Assembly (NCBI GenBank): GCA_037043455.1
Contig: JAWPHD010001143.1
Span: forward strand, 62,001 to 126,000
Length of the DNA stretch: 64,000 nt
From: Cyrtodaria siliqua
Lineage: Eukaryota; Mollusca; Bivalvia; Adapedonta; Hiatellidae
Direction: 5' to 3'
The translations under genes were made by a program, and so were the position numbers. This document shows positions 34,300 to 46,839 of the stretch, in pieces (the stretch's first letter is position 1; each line of letters begins with the position of its first letter). The notes below the pieces were generated by a model. The model made no database searches. It was not told the origin of the DNA and saw only the letters and a program-made list of their open reading frames with translations.

Positions 34300-35160
34300 C
34301 GGATTGAGAACACTACATGAACGATTATGAACTATTATGTCATAGACCAACCACAGATATCACTTAAGATCCCATTTTAAATCATTAACACACGTTTTCA
34401 AAAATAAATACTTCCGTGATTTGAAAAAATAGCCTAGCTGTCGCCATCTTGCTACGTCATATTATACCGTCACAGTAATTAAACCTTGAACTTACATAAG
34501 AAATCCTCCATTTTGATTTTGAACTGACGAGAATTTTAAAGAAGTTGCAGATGCTAAACATGGATTTTACCGTCAACATGTCGCTCAAAAAGGTTCTTTT
34601 GACAGTAAGAAGGATTAAATTAGTTGATATGAACAAGAAATATACGACACAAAAAGGCTTATATCTCAGAAACAGAGTTTTAAATGTGGAAAATTTGATG
34701 AGTATTTTTCGGATAATACTAGTGTTCGGATAACATTTACAGAGTCAACCAACGACGACGTGACCAGAAAGAACGCATTATTATGTAAGTATTATACTTT
34801 CAATTTCGGACATTATGATCAGTGGGATTAGGCAACTGACATTTCAAATCCCCAATGAACACAAAAAAATAATCTAAAACCTTAAGTGTTTGAAGAAAAA
34901 AAAGAACTGACAGTGACATACCACAATGAACACACACAAAGACACTAAACCCTTAAATGTAACTTTCAAACTTTGCAAGGAGTTCAAAATACACAGGGTA
35001 TGGCTCTCAGTTGTAGGTGTACGCCCTCGTTTGAGCATGCTCGACGGCTTAACATTCCCTCCGACGCACAGGATGTCGCGCTATATGTCCCATATATACA
35101 TTAAAAAAAAAAATAATGTCGATACAAAGGCACTTTTTTCTGACACACGTAAATTTCAGT
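34300..35160. other. Possible LINE 5' flank and unassigned sequence
   Basis: The sequence up to about 34480 may be the 5' UTR of the minus-strand LINE ('gccatcttgctacgtca'). From there to 35160 I recognise nothing beyond chance frames. Confidence 0.4.
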
Positions 35161-35166
35161 TGAAAT

Positions 35167-35536
35167 ATACCGTATTTCCCCTATTTGTAGCGCCTTCCCT
35201 AATAATAACGCCCCCACCAATTTTAAGAAACCTTACTTTCTTTGAAAATTCAAACTACGACACTGGCTTGGTGTATCACATAAATTAAACCTTATAGCGC
35301 TGTCATCAGTTTTACCTATTATGCTTCAATGATAACAGAGTTATACCCCGACCGTATACAGTCGGGTTAAGTTTTAGTCAGGGCCGGTGTCGTAGTAAAA
35401 TATAGTTTTATAGTAATTTTACAGCAAACAATCGGGTAAGATATCGGGAAATATTGAAAAAATTGAACCATAATAAGAGCGCCCCTTTTGAACTTTGCAT
35501 AGCGCCCGGGCGATACTAATAGGTGAAATACGGTAT
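35167..35536. mobile_element. MITE with 'ataccgtatttc' terminal inverted repeats
   Basis: The left end 'ataccgtatttcccctattt' and right end 'aataggtgaaatacggtat' are inverted repeats of about 25 bp with three or four differences, continuing into 'gtagcgcc' and its inverse 'ggcgatac'. The interior holds scattered 'agcgcccc' motifs and no coding frame. It is a short non-autonomous DNA transposon; its superfamily cannot be set from the ends alone. Confidence 0.75.
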
Positions 35537-35539
35537 GTT

Positions 35540-36500
35540 TGTTATGTTACGATGCATACAGTTTAGTTCTAATATCCTGTAAAACAGGTTTTGATTGTAC
35601 CAGCCCTACACATCACTGTGTTTCATCTCGGACATTTTGCGTGAAAAGTGTGTTGTTGTTTTTTATGTGTTTTATGCTTTTTTACTCATAAAGTCAACTG
35701 TCTGTAGTTTCATTGGTTCAATAGCAATATAAATCACTCCGAACACTCAGGAACGTTTCACAATGTTGTACCACACAGAGAAAAAAATCAATAAATGATA
35801 CTAATTAAAAAAAAAGATAATATACATGTACATACATAATTTGGTTTTAAACTATAATTTTCCTGGTTTTCATGCATGTGGATGACGAATCACGTACATT
35901 TATTAAACTGGTTTCATTAAATTTTTGCGCGATTCAACATTATTTACACATGCATAAAATCACGAAAATTAAATAATTATACATGAATTATAATCATATT
36001 TTCATATTTACGTTATTGTTAAAATAAGTTTTAGGACAGGCACAACTCTTTTTTTTAAAAAAAAGATGCAGCAGATCGAACAGGAGGAAAAAATAAAATA
36101 AAATTCACAATTTCGACTTTTATTTATATTTCAGTTTTGTAAAATTTAGGGTAGGCTCTCCCGTAAAACTAAAAATAAAAAAACTCTGGCCTAAAGATAT
36201 TAAAAAAAAAACATGTTAAAAGATTGCTTGCATATCATTAAATAAAATTTAGAATTTTTACTTTTCTTTGCTACTTATTATTATTATTTATGATTGAACT
36301 AATGCATGTTGTGTATAAAAACTAACGGGACACCGCGAGTTTTGAAAAATCAAGATTGCCATGTGTCCCTTTAAATGCTTTAATTATAACAGTATTGGAT
36401 AGGCAGACGTTATATGATATATATCGGAGTAGATCGTTCGTTGATAACACTTGAATCACTGTGTTTACAATGAAACAGGTGCATACCTATGTGTGTGTAT
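35540..36500. other. AT-rich intergenic sequence, nothing recognised
   Basis: No gene, RNA or named repeat is seen. Confidence 0.5.
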
Positions 36501-36509
36501 AAGAGTTTA

Positions 36510-36712
36510 TTTATCCTCGCTGTTTTGCACGAAGCATTTTAGCAAGCAGACCTCGGTTTAAAGTCTCATCCGAAGGACTGGTAAGGTAGGAAATACTTTT
36601 ATGAAATATTTCGTTAATTAACCCATATTCGGTCCTGGCTGGGATTGAACGCACGATCCCTGGGTTATTAAGCCGCGATGCTAACCATTACACCACGGCG
36701 CTACCTCATGCA
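36510..36712 (-). mobile_element. tRNA-derived SINE
   Basis: On the minus strand 'gcgccgtggtgtaatggtta' carries a Pol III A box (TGGTGTAATGG), and 48-60 bp on 'gtgcgttcaatccc' carries a B box (consensus GGTTCRANYCC). The acceptor stem does not close, so this is not a working tRNA. Downstream comes 'ccttcggatgagactttaaa' with 'ccgaggtc', a body motif I know from several invertebrate SINE families, and an AT-rich tail. Confidence 0.75.
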
Positions 36713-37400
36713 GGTATAGGTAACTTTATATAATCAACAGGTACGGCAACATTGTATATTAGACTGTCTTCGGAAAAAATAAAACCTATGAAGCGGAGCA
36801 TTGTGTGTGTTGTAAAATTCTAAATTGGTTATTAATTAAATAACATATATACTTCCGGTGACGGATACGTAGCATTGTCTTGGTTTTCCCGTGGAAAGCA
36901 AACTATAGATATATACAGCACATCCCGAGCGCAGGTGAGTACTTCTAATCTTTATTTCACAAATACACGGCTGGTAATCAGTGGAGCTACCTCCATTTGG
37001 AGGTGTACGCAGAAGTGTTCTATAGCCACTTCCGAGGTAGTTCCAAAGACAAAAATAAAGGCAAACAATGTTGATATACTTGCTATTTCTTCGTTAATTC
37101 TTTTTATTTGCCTTGATATGAAAAATCCGGGAATTATGTTTAAATTCACTCACGGCGAACAAAAAATCTCGAAAGATGCCTAATTTGACGCGAGGGACTT
37201 TTAGCCCTTGCGAACTTTGCAATTGTTTCTCAACCTGATCGTCGGCACGGACGTTTTTACCCATCTGTTTGCCTATTTACGTTACATATCGACATAACAC
37301 ATCACATATCAACCTGTAGGTGTCCGTATATTGTCTGTTGACAAGATATTAACACGGAGAACGTTCAGGGGGGAGAAATACGCGATTTCTTAAAAGAGAT
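36713..37400. other. Unassigned sequence between SINE and minisatellite
   Basis: A 102-codon plus-strand frame (36875-37183) has no recognisable domain or splice signals; I do not call it. Confidence 0.4.
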
Positions 37401-37404
37401 AGGT

Positions 37405-37530
37405 CCAATGCCACAGAGATAGTTCCAATGCCACAGAGATAGTTCCAATGCCACAGAGATAGTTCCAATGCTAGTTCCAATGCCACAGAGATAGTTCCAA
37501 TGCCACAGAGATAGTTCCAGTGCTTTGGAG
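37405..37530 (+). repeat. 20-bp minisatellite
   Basis: Unit 'ccaatgccacagagatagtt', five complete copies plus one shortened copy ('ccaatgctagtt') and a diverged last one. The minus strand reads as L-W-H-W-N-Y-L-C-G-I-G-T-I-S-V style repeats, an artefact. Confidence 0.95.
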
Positions 37531-37715
37531 ATAACAAGAATGACAAGGCGGATTCAGGGATAAGGCAAACCCAGCACCCCGACCCCCTAAAATTCCACAA
37601 GTATAACATGCATGCCGGATTACCTGGGGCGCGCGCCATTCCTACTGTTATCATGGATTTAACAGAATTCACTAAACGTCATGTAGAATGACATTTTCTT
37701 CCGAAAGAGGCTTCC

Positions 37716-37760
37716 CCACCCACCCCCCCCCCCCCCGCCTCCTCCCCTCCCACACACAAA
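37716..37760 (+). repeat. Poly-C tract
   Basis: A run of about 14 C within a C-rich 45-bp stretch, followed by CA-rich sequence. Confidence 0.9.
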
Positions 37761-40700
37761 TGCTCAAACCAAAATCTTGGATCTGCATCTGATGTGTACC
37801 CTCCTCTCAAAACGTTTTTAGTGATCACTTATTCAGGCAAGCCCCTTTAAAACTCCAGCCGAGTCTGGGTGGTTGTATCGAAGACTGTGTTGAGAAAAAA
37901 TAGTCTGAAAGGTCGATGCATATGACGTATATATAATTATATTGACGGAAATGAAATAGAAATAATATGTATTTTTTAATTTGATTTTTTTATTGGCTTT
38001 TTTCTACACAAACCCCTCTGAGCCTACTAAAATCATCCAGGTTGTTATACAACTTTGAGATCAGCCCCCAACATTTTCCCGTGCTTAGAATTTATTCTGA
38101 AGTCATAGTCGTTATCGTAGTTAGTTGTACAGGTCTAATATCAGAGTCATAATATGGGTTTAAATGTCTAACGATTGAATAACAATGATAGAACGCAATG
38201 CTTGTATCCGATCAATAACTGTATACCGTTTATCTTAATGTATTAACGTTGTGTTTTTCAACAAGACCCAGTAAAACGGCCAAACTTAACTTGGATCTAA
38301 ATATCATACTAAATGTATATATTGGAGAGGTTCTCGTTCTGAATGTAACAATTGAAATTATTATTCCTCATGCCAATCCCCTATGTTAAATTACCATGGA
38401 CTGCTATTTAACAGTTCGCGCTGTCGTTCGCTGTTTGTAATGTCACACCCTGGAGTGACGTCACTGGAGGACAGCATGTTTTTAATGTTACCCTCCCAAT
38501 CGCATCATCTCGAAATAAATGTAGTTCTAATGATAAAATCCGACGTCACAGCAAGTTTTTAAATAGACAGACCAACACATTATGCGCAGATGAATCGGTG
38601 AACCTTTTATAACTATTATTTATGCGTTATTTGCATTTCTAAAATCTTGATGTAATGCGCATTTTTTTAAAGATATGAATAATGTATTTGTTGACCATAA
38701 GGTGTTACTTAAATCAAAACTGGTTCATAAATAAATACAAACATCCTCTTTTTAAATAAAAACGAAATGGGGACCTTTTTTTTTATAAGTTTCATTTTGC
38801 CCTAAAAACTTCTTTTCGACATTATTTTCCTCGTGTTGACAATATCCACTGTCACCCTTACAGGGATGCAATATTTATATATTGTAAGCTTTATTTGATT
38901 TAATTTGGTATGTTTATGTACGAAAGCCGGATAATGACTTCTAACTTCTTACAACTAACTTCTAGATTCTTACTGCTAACTTCTAACTTCGACGTTGGCA
39001 GGTGACATTATTTTATCATATCAATTTAAAGTGGGAAGGACTGACGGACGGATTGATAGAAGGCGAGACGAACGGACAAACATATATTATTTTTTATGTA
39101 AAATAGTGTTATCAGTTTATCAGTCTGTCTGTCTGTTTGTCTGAGATAATCACAATCCGTATCCTAAAGGTAAATTAAATAATCAAATGTGTGATTACAA
39201 TGTTATATAAAATGCACGTATAGACAAGGCTGTATTTGTGTCATCTCTGTACATTTACAATGTATTCGGACATGTTTTTAGCTAGACGAATAATCAGTAT
39301 TATGTTAAGTATTTATACAATTATAAACACAATCGGGTACTAATAAAATAGGCGGCTTCACTGTAACCGAGGATAGTACAGTGGACATGAAATCGGAGGA
39401 CACGTGTCCAAATCAACCCAGCGCCACTGAGTTTCGTTAGTTAGTTCTTGGCCAGTAAACTTTCCCTTAACTTCTTCTGTCTTATAGGGACGTAAACCGG
39501 TTCTGTCTGATAGGGACGTAAAACGGGCATTCTTGTGCATCGGGGTCTATACTATGGTCTATAATATGGGCATGTTAAATATGAATGGCCACCCTTTTAG
39601 TAGTAATATTAATTGACATATTTCACTCTTAAACATCATATGCAGATTTCTTGATAGTCCCGGAGAGAAACATATATTAAAAACCGCTACTAAGTTGTAT
39701 GTAAAATAATTATTATTTGCATGACGTAGATACTACTTTTACCACTGCGTGACTGCACGGAGAAATGAGGTAAATCTGAATTGTATAGCTGCACAACCAT
39801 TGCCAGATAATTGATAAATACATTTACTTGTGGATTAATTTACCTGTTCGAAGTTTTCTACGTCATCAAATAAAATCGCTTTGCACAAATATTGCAATGT
39901 GTGAATTGTAAATATCTATTGTTTTGTATTGATTTCGATTTAAATAAACATATCATGAAGTGTACCGGTTTCCTAAGTATTCCTCCACTTTATGTGGGGT
40001 GGCCCTAAACAACCTATATATTTTTGATAAGCCGTTACACAACATACAACAAAATAAAGATAGGACAGTGTATATCAAGACAGGATTCGTCGTAATGGCT
40101 TACCTAGTAGGCACTTTCACTTTTTACAAATATTATAGAATTGTTCGTTCGGTGTTAAATTTGTGTAAAAAACAACTAAACTATTATAATCCGAATAAGT
40201 AGCAGTTGCACTTGCGAATCAGTAAATGAACACAGTATAAAGTTACAAAATATAATAACTGACACGTAAGATTCGAATACATAATTGGAGAGGTCGACTA
40301 GATAACAGTATTTAAAACAAGGTCTTAGATTTTGCATGTGTTTGATTGACTGACTTTCTTGCCGCATTATTGATTTGAGTGCAAAACTAAATTTAAAATG
40401 ACGAAACCTGAACTACGGGTTTGCAATTATTAGTCGAATATGCAATTGTATATCTTTCATGAACGCATTGACAGAATGTATTGTCTGGGTATATACCGGC
40501 AATTTATGGCATTACTATTTTGTTGGGAATGATGTATAGGGTCTATTAGGGCATATAGTCAGATTATATGTATTTGCTGCCATTCTGGAGGCGCCTACCT
40601 TCATTGAACTATTAAAGGCCGAAAGCATTACAGTATGCCCAATTTGCTGGTCATTTGTGAGTGTATCTAAGACAGTTCTTTAATACAATTTAGTTTTTGT

Positions 40701-41200
40701 TCAGCCAGTGTGATTTAGAGGGGTTTAAGGCTAAAAGGCTCAAATCTAGGACTATGGGAAATGCAAGAGTGGTATATGACAAAGTCCATTGTTAGTTACA
40801 AAGAATCCAATGGAAACTATGTCTAAAAAAGAGTAATAAAACACACTCAGTAACATATACTGTGATGATTAATTAGTTCATAAGCAGACTAGCTTCCATT
40901 AAGAAAATAAGAACTATCAGTAAGTATCCCTACCTTATTTATTTGAAAAACGTACTAATTAAAATCTTACTGCAGTTGTTGTCGGTTAAACCGATTTTGT
41001 TATTTAATGTCTTTGTAACGGGAGATTTAATAATCTGAAATTACTTACGGTATTTTGTTTGTTTGTTTATATTGTATGGTAAGGACGTCACGCAATTGAG
41101 TCATTAAAGCTAGGTATGTCACATGTCTATTGAAATACTTTATTCAATATCGACCACAAACTAATTGCCAAATATAAAGTAAATGATAGTAATCCGTGTT
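37761..41200. other. Long stretch with no gene recognised
   Basis: There is a small imperfect repeat of 'taacttcta' at 38938-38995 and a CTGT patch near 39120. Short frames at 39358-39540 (minus) and 39960-40202 (plus) have no recognised domains. No splice-bounded exon could be supported. Confidence 0.4.
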
Positions 41201-41204
41201 TGAT

Positions 41205-41400
41205 ATACAGAAGTAGATATAAAAGTCGAACAATAAGTGTAGAAATTAAAAACCACAGTAAACCAAAACCACGTGCACGCATCGAAACAAACATCACGTA
41301 CACGGATAAATAGGAGGCAAGATATGTGTTTGACACCACCAACATAAAAGGGATGACAATATGGCTACCACCTTGGAACGGTCAGTGGCACAAATACCGG
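41205..41400 (+). repeat. Dispersed repeat ('ggaacggtcagtggca' family)
   Basis: Diverged copy of the element at 28505-28690, sharing its start, an 'aggcaaga' block and the 3' end. Confidence 0.6.
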
Positions 41401-42486
41401 TTTGATTACATTCATCTGAGCTTCATTTGTTTACTCGTAGCGACCAATGTAGTATTAGATAGGTGAGGCAGATATAAACGGATCATTTGCATAAAATATA
41501 AGTAACACAGTAAGCTATAAAAGACCACGATATTTATTGGACAAGTGCAGCAAGTTTGAACGTATCATGTGCATAATTTAGGTTATATTAGTTATGCTGG
41601 ACGTATTGTTGTTGGCTAGTTTGTTGCTCTGAGATCATGTCCTTATTAGACAAAGTTCTTAATGGGTTATGCAAGTAGAAGGAAGTCTAGTGGTCGGCTC
41701 TTGGTTATCGAAGCTTACGAATACGACAGGCTGTAGACATATCAATGCAACTTCAATTGATTGTTAAACCACATTACTCCTCTCAAACAAGCATGCCGCT
41801 TGTACAAGTGCTGTTATAGCTCGAGATTAAACATATTCAAACCAGGATAGTTCAACAATTGAACTGGACACTATATGTTTTAATTCAATTGCATTTAAAT
41901 CATTAGCATGGCCACACAATTAATTATTTTCATGTGAAAAATGGTTTTAAAAAATGCAGTACTCTGTTTACAATCTTAATTTAAAGAATAACACTGTTTG
42001 CGCATCAGTCTAGACATATTCTGACAATGAAATGTAATAGTTAATATATTTTCTGGGAAACTATTCGTTTTTGAAAATATGTGCCTATATCACTAAATAA
42101 TGTATGTTTTATATCTTCTTAAAATCATTAATATATAAAGCCATAACATCCTCACTCGAATACATGAACACATAGAAATAGGTTAAAATACCACCAGGTA
42201 ACATCCTTTAAATGGTACATCGATAACAATTAAGAATCATGCAACACGTACATGTAATACACACCAGGCAATCTAGTTTCCCAAAGAATACCTCACTTTC
42301 TTTCCACATCAGGTGTAACATGTACATTACTGGACTGTTTATAGGTGATTGTTACCTCTCCATTTATTTGTATAAAATTAATTTAACAAAAGCACAAAGT
42401 CTTTGCCTTAGAAGAGATTTCGAAAATAACATGGATGACATTATTCTTTATATTTGATGTGTGGATATGTGTAGGTTGAAGCACAA

Positions 42487-42700
42487 ACAAGAGGCCATGA
42501 AGGTTTTTATCGCTCTCATGAACGTTTGAGCAAAATAAATCAGAAAAACGAATACTAATTAACAGAACCAATGAACAAGTTTCAAAAGAATGCCCATCTA
42601 AGATCTGAACGCATGAACCAAGGCTTCTTATGAGAAAACAAAACACAAATGATAGTAATAAAAAAGGGAACAATTGGCACTGAATTGCAAAGAGGAAATA
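42487..42700 (+). repeat. Fragment of 'acaagaggcc...atcgctc' bivalve repeat
   Basis: The start 'aacaagaggccatgaaggtt' followed by 'atcgctctcatga' resembles the left end of the element at 9520-11135 ('aacaagagggcc...atcgatcacctga'), so both may use the same terminal sequence. Confidence 0.5.
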
Positions 42701-42914
42701 TATAAAAAAACGTTGAAAAAATTCTCGAAAAAGCTTATAATTTCATAGCAGAATTAGATCACACTGTCGAATGCATGCGCCCGCCTTAACGTATTCAGGC
42801 CCAGTAAGTGAATATACTAATATATGGTAACTCTCAACGGTTTCCAGGCTATGCCCCAAGGGGTGGGGATGGACTCTGGGACTAATGCTGGTTAAATGAT
42901 TGTATTCGTCTGTT

Positions 42915-43355
42915 CATGTTCAGCAAGTGCATATAAGGAGTATATAAAACGGGTTTCACCTCCCGTATAAAGCGCCCCTCTACTGGGGTACAACTTGGGA
43001 AACTTGGAGTAATTTACTTTTACGAAGCTTCCGCCTTGTGACGCTAACTTTTTCTATACTCTTTGAGATTCTAACTTCATGTGTGGTGTATTTCTTGGTT
43101 AAGGATGTGCAGATGCACAATCAGTTTTTCTTTTCTTGGTCCATCCCCTGGGGCTCACTAGTGGGTAATCAGGTAAAAGAAATACAATTATTGTCCAAGT
43201 GTGAATGCATTTAATTATAATTTGCTATGGTCATTTAGGGACTCAAGGCACAGCATATTTAAAACGGGATTTGTCCTCCTGTGTAAAGGGACCCCTCTAC
43301 ATCGGTACATCTTGGGGAACTTGCAGTAATTTATATTTTTGACTGCCATTATGCT
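42915..43355 (+). repeat. Two direct ~110-bp copies ('aaacggg..t....cctcc' block)
   Basis: Copies at about 42935-43030 and 43253-43350 share 'aaacggg', 'tgtaaag' or 'tataaag', 'cccctctac', 'gggaacttg' or 'gggaaacttgg' and 'agtaattta'. Non-coding. Confidence 0.6.
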
Positions 43356-43786
43356 CAGTGCAGGGCTACAACAACTAATTTACAATCCCCACATCCCCAC
43401 CCCCAACATTAAATAAAGCCAGAAAAGGCCTTCTTGGGCCTATTGTTTTCATTATTTCCTCATCAGAAGACGCTGGCATTAAAATAAGCTTAGGTTTTTG
43501 CAATTTTCATATGTATTTGCATATTTCTCCCACGCAAACCCTGATTCTTCATTTATTATAAGAAGCGATACAAACACCGTAACAATGCTATTAATTACCA
43601 CAGTTTGTTTGTTTGGTACACATATGTATAGAACTGGGAATGCAGCTTTCACAGAACACAGTAAACCCAAAAATACGCAAAACGACAAACATGAATGGCA
43701 ATGTTAATAAGGAATAAAGGCAGCCAATTAAAGAAAAACAAAGTCATTAGAAACCTGATTAGAAACATTATTGACTTTAATTATAC

Positions 43787-46700
43787 ATGTATCAAGACAT
43801 GACGAGTATATCATTACCATTTCAAATTGTATTATTGATCATAACATATACATCTTTAAACAATGACGATTTTATTGAACAGTTAGAAAATTTTACTATG
43901 TCAATCGAATCCTCAGATAGTATTGGTAGCTTAGAATCAAATTTAAATGCTTTTTCTAACCTTATGAGCTCTGTAACGGATCCTCTATTTCAGAAAAAGG
44001 TATATAAATCGGATAATAAAAATAAAACATTTAAAAATGAATGGTATAATGAGTCTTGTGAAAATAAAAGGAAATATTCCACAGTTATTTAAATTGTTTC
44101 AGATATAATAAAACAGATGAAAATAGACAATCACTTGTTAAAGCACGTTCTGAGTATAAAAACATGTTAAAGCGCTGCAGAAGGGTTTATAATGATAATC
44201 AAATTCATATTCTTGAAAGAAATAAAACAAAAAATGCCAAACTGTACTGGAACATGCTTAAAGATACTTCTCATGTTAAACATCCAAATAGACCATTGTC
44301 GAAGTTTGAAGAATATTTTAAAGCTGTTAATAATCCCGATGATCACTTTTTTAAGCCAGATGATGATGTTTTATATTTCAACGAAACGAAGAGTTTGATA
44401 TTATGTTTAAAGAATTAGATGTAGTTATATCAACTGATGAAATCTAAAAGTCTTTTAAGCAGTTAAAGAATGGTAAATGTGCCGGACCAGGTAATTATTT
44501 GAATGAATATTTTATAAATGGCACTTACAGATTAATGCCATTTTTGTTTTCATTGTTTAACTCTATATTAGATAACGGTATTTTCCCAAGTACCTGGTCT
44601 GAAGGATATATCATACCTTTACATAAGAAAGGAGCCATTGACGCTCCTACTAATTATCGTGGTATAACATTGTTAAGTGTTTTAGGTAAATTATTTACAA
44701 GAATATTAAATAATCGATTGAACGATTGGGCCGAAAATTACAATGTTTATTTGGAAGCACAGGCCGGGTTTCGAAGGGGAATGGGTACCACAGATAATAT
44801 ATTCGTACTGCATGGTTTGATTACACACATTATTAACACTGGTAAAAATTATATTGTAGTTTTATAGATTTTAGCAAAGCTTTCGATTATGTAGAAAGGA
44901 ACACTTTATTGACTAAGTTAATTAAATTTGGTGTAAGACGTAAGATCCTTACAGTCATCAAAAGTATGTATGAAAATATTAAAACACGTGTAAAATTTGA
45001 TAATATGTTAAGCAATGATTTTTCATGTATGTTAGGTGTGAGGCAAGGCGAATGTTTATCGCCGTTTCTGTTTTCAATGTTTCTAAATGACATTGAAGAA
45101 ATTTTATATTGAAAAATTTTGATGGTGTTGATACTTATATGACCAAACTATTTTTGCTGTTATACGCTGACGATATTGTGATATTTTCAGAATCATCAAT
45201 TGGTTTACAGAAAGGGTTAGATCTTTTAGCTATTTACTGTACAAAATGGAAACTTAAGGTTAATGTTAACAAAACAAAAATAATTATATTTAGAAAAGCT
45301 GGACTTTTACCCAGAAATCTTGTTTTCATGTTCAATAACTCTCCAGTTGAAATCGCTAAATCTTTGACCTATCTTGGCATTGTCTTTAGTCAAGGTGGCT
45401 CCTTTAATGAAACACAATTAAGTTTAGCTGCTAAAGCACAGAAAGCAATATTTAAGTTAAACAAATGTTTAATGAAATTTACAGATATTTCTGTGTCACA
45501 CAGATTAGATTTATTTGATAAACTTGTTTTACCCATTTTATGTTATGGCTCCGAAGTTTGGGGATTTCAAAGTTCAGATAATATTGAGAGAATACACACT
45601 ATTTATTGTAAAAATGTTTTACGTGTTAAACTTTCTACTCAACATGACTTTGCATATGGTATTCTTGGCAGATGTAGCATTAAGGATATTAGATATATTA
45701 GAATAATTAAATTTTGGTTGAAAATTGTTAACACTAATGACCAAAAGTATTGTAAACTTATATATAATATGCTTAAAATAGATGCTGATTTATACCCAAA
45801 TAAAGTATCTTGGGTTACACGTGTACAAGATTTATTATCAAGGTTAGGGTTTCATGATGTTTGGCTCCAACAAAATGTTGGCAATAAACATGTTTTCTTA
45901 AGTATATTTGAACAACGTTTATATGATAATAGCTTACAAACGTGGCAAACTCGTATAGATAATTCAACCAGAGCTGTATTTTTTAGAGAAGTTGTTACAT
46001 TTGGTACTCAACATGTTCTTAGTACTCTTAATATACCTAAATTTAGAATCGCTATGACGAGACTTATTGTTTCTTCTCATAATTTGTGTATAGAATCTGG
46101 CAGATGGCAAAGACCGAGAATGCAGGTCGAAAACAGATTATGTACTGTTTGTCAAAAAATAGAGGACGAATATCATTTTTTATTAGAATGCTTATTGTAT
46201 AATGGTTTGCGTAAAATGTCTATAAACCGCTTCTACTGGGCTAGACCAAGCATGTATAAATTAAAATTACTGTTCGAAACTCAAAATCAAAATGTAATGC
46301 AATTAAGTGTTTACATCATCAAAGCATTTGAACTCAGAAAAATACAACATGCATAGTATCATTTGTAGAATAATTTCAGATTGTTACATGTCTTTATACA
46401 CAGTTTAAACGTTTTACCTTTTACCTTTTACCTTTTACTTGTGTACACTGATCATTTTGTTGTTTTTTGTGTGTTTTTGTTTTGTTTTTGTAGAACTTTG
46501 GAAATCAAATAAATAGTAGAGAGCATTGTGGTATTTACAAACAAAAACGGCTATCACTTATCGTTGATTATACTGTAATATAAACTATATATGATAGTAT
46601 AGATAGTAGAATATCAATACAGATTATTTTCATAGTGGCAATATAATTTGAAAGGCTATTTCTCACTTTCTCCGTTTATTTCTTCTCCACTTATTTTTTA

Positions 46701-46838
46701 TGTCATAAATTGTGTATATAGCATATATTCATATTACTAAAAATGCTGTTTGTTATCTTGCTATGTCAATTGCTTGTATGAATGTAAACTATGTCTCACG
46801 GGCCTCTGGCCTACTGATTGATGAATAAAGTCTTCTTC
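43787..46838 (+). mobile_element. 5'-truncated LINE, second copy of the 29-34 kb family
   Basis: ORF2 remains from just after the endonuclease. Pieces lie at 43787-44092, 44164-44418, 44499-44867, 44909-45112 and 45109-46356, separated by frameshifts and stops (about 44093, 44400, 44445, 44865 and 45110). The last piece, 415 codons, is intact and holds the Y-A-D-D catalytic motif near its start (L-L-Y-A-D-D-I-V-I-F) and the G-R-W-Q-R-P-R and C-T-V-C-Q-K zinc-binding end. The 3' UTR includes four TTTTACC units (46412-46440) and ends 'cctctggcctactgatt', AATAAAG and CTTCTTCTT. Much more decayed than the minus-strand copy. Confidence 0.88.
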
Positions 46839-46839
46839 T

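Larger units (their letters stand above)
28857..34300 (-). mobile_element. Near-full-length LINE (ORF1 + ORF2), minus strand
   Basis: A non-LTR retrotransposon with 5' UTR, ORF1 (34236-32889), ORF2 (32888-29447) and a 3' UTR ending, on the minus strand, in 'ggcttactgatt', AATAAAG and a CTTCTTCTTCT tail near 28858. The plus-strand copy at 43787-46838 ends in the same way, which defines the 3' end of the family. Only two frame breaks (about 33265 and 32435) were seen in some 4.8 kb of coding sequence, so it inserted fairly recently. The 5' end is uncertain; sequence up to about 34480 may belong. Confidence 0.85.

Noticed and set aside
36638..36702. Functional tRNA gene
   Set aside because: A and B boxes are present but the acceptor stem does not pair and a SINE body follows; called as a SINE instead.
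37740..37800. 'tgctcaaacc' on the plus strand, considered as the missing R-F-E-H-S exon of the SAMHD1-like gene
   Set aside because: The minus strand reads F-W-F-E-H-L-C without the flanking S-H-N-R or S-x-G residues, and splice sites are absent.
38456..38463. TGACGTCA palindrome as a CRE-type regulatory site
   Set aside because: An 8-mer is expected about once by chance in 64 kb, and no promoter or gene is nearby.
39358..39540. 60-codon minus-strand frame with C-P-P-I-S-C-P
   Set aside because: No homology I recognise, no splice signals, and internal near-duplicate 'tagggacgtaaa' blocks suggest repeat DNA.
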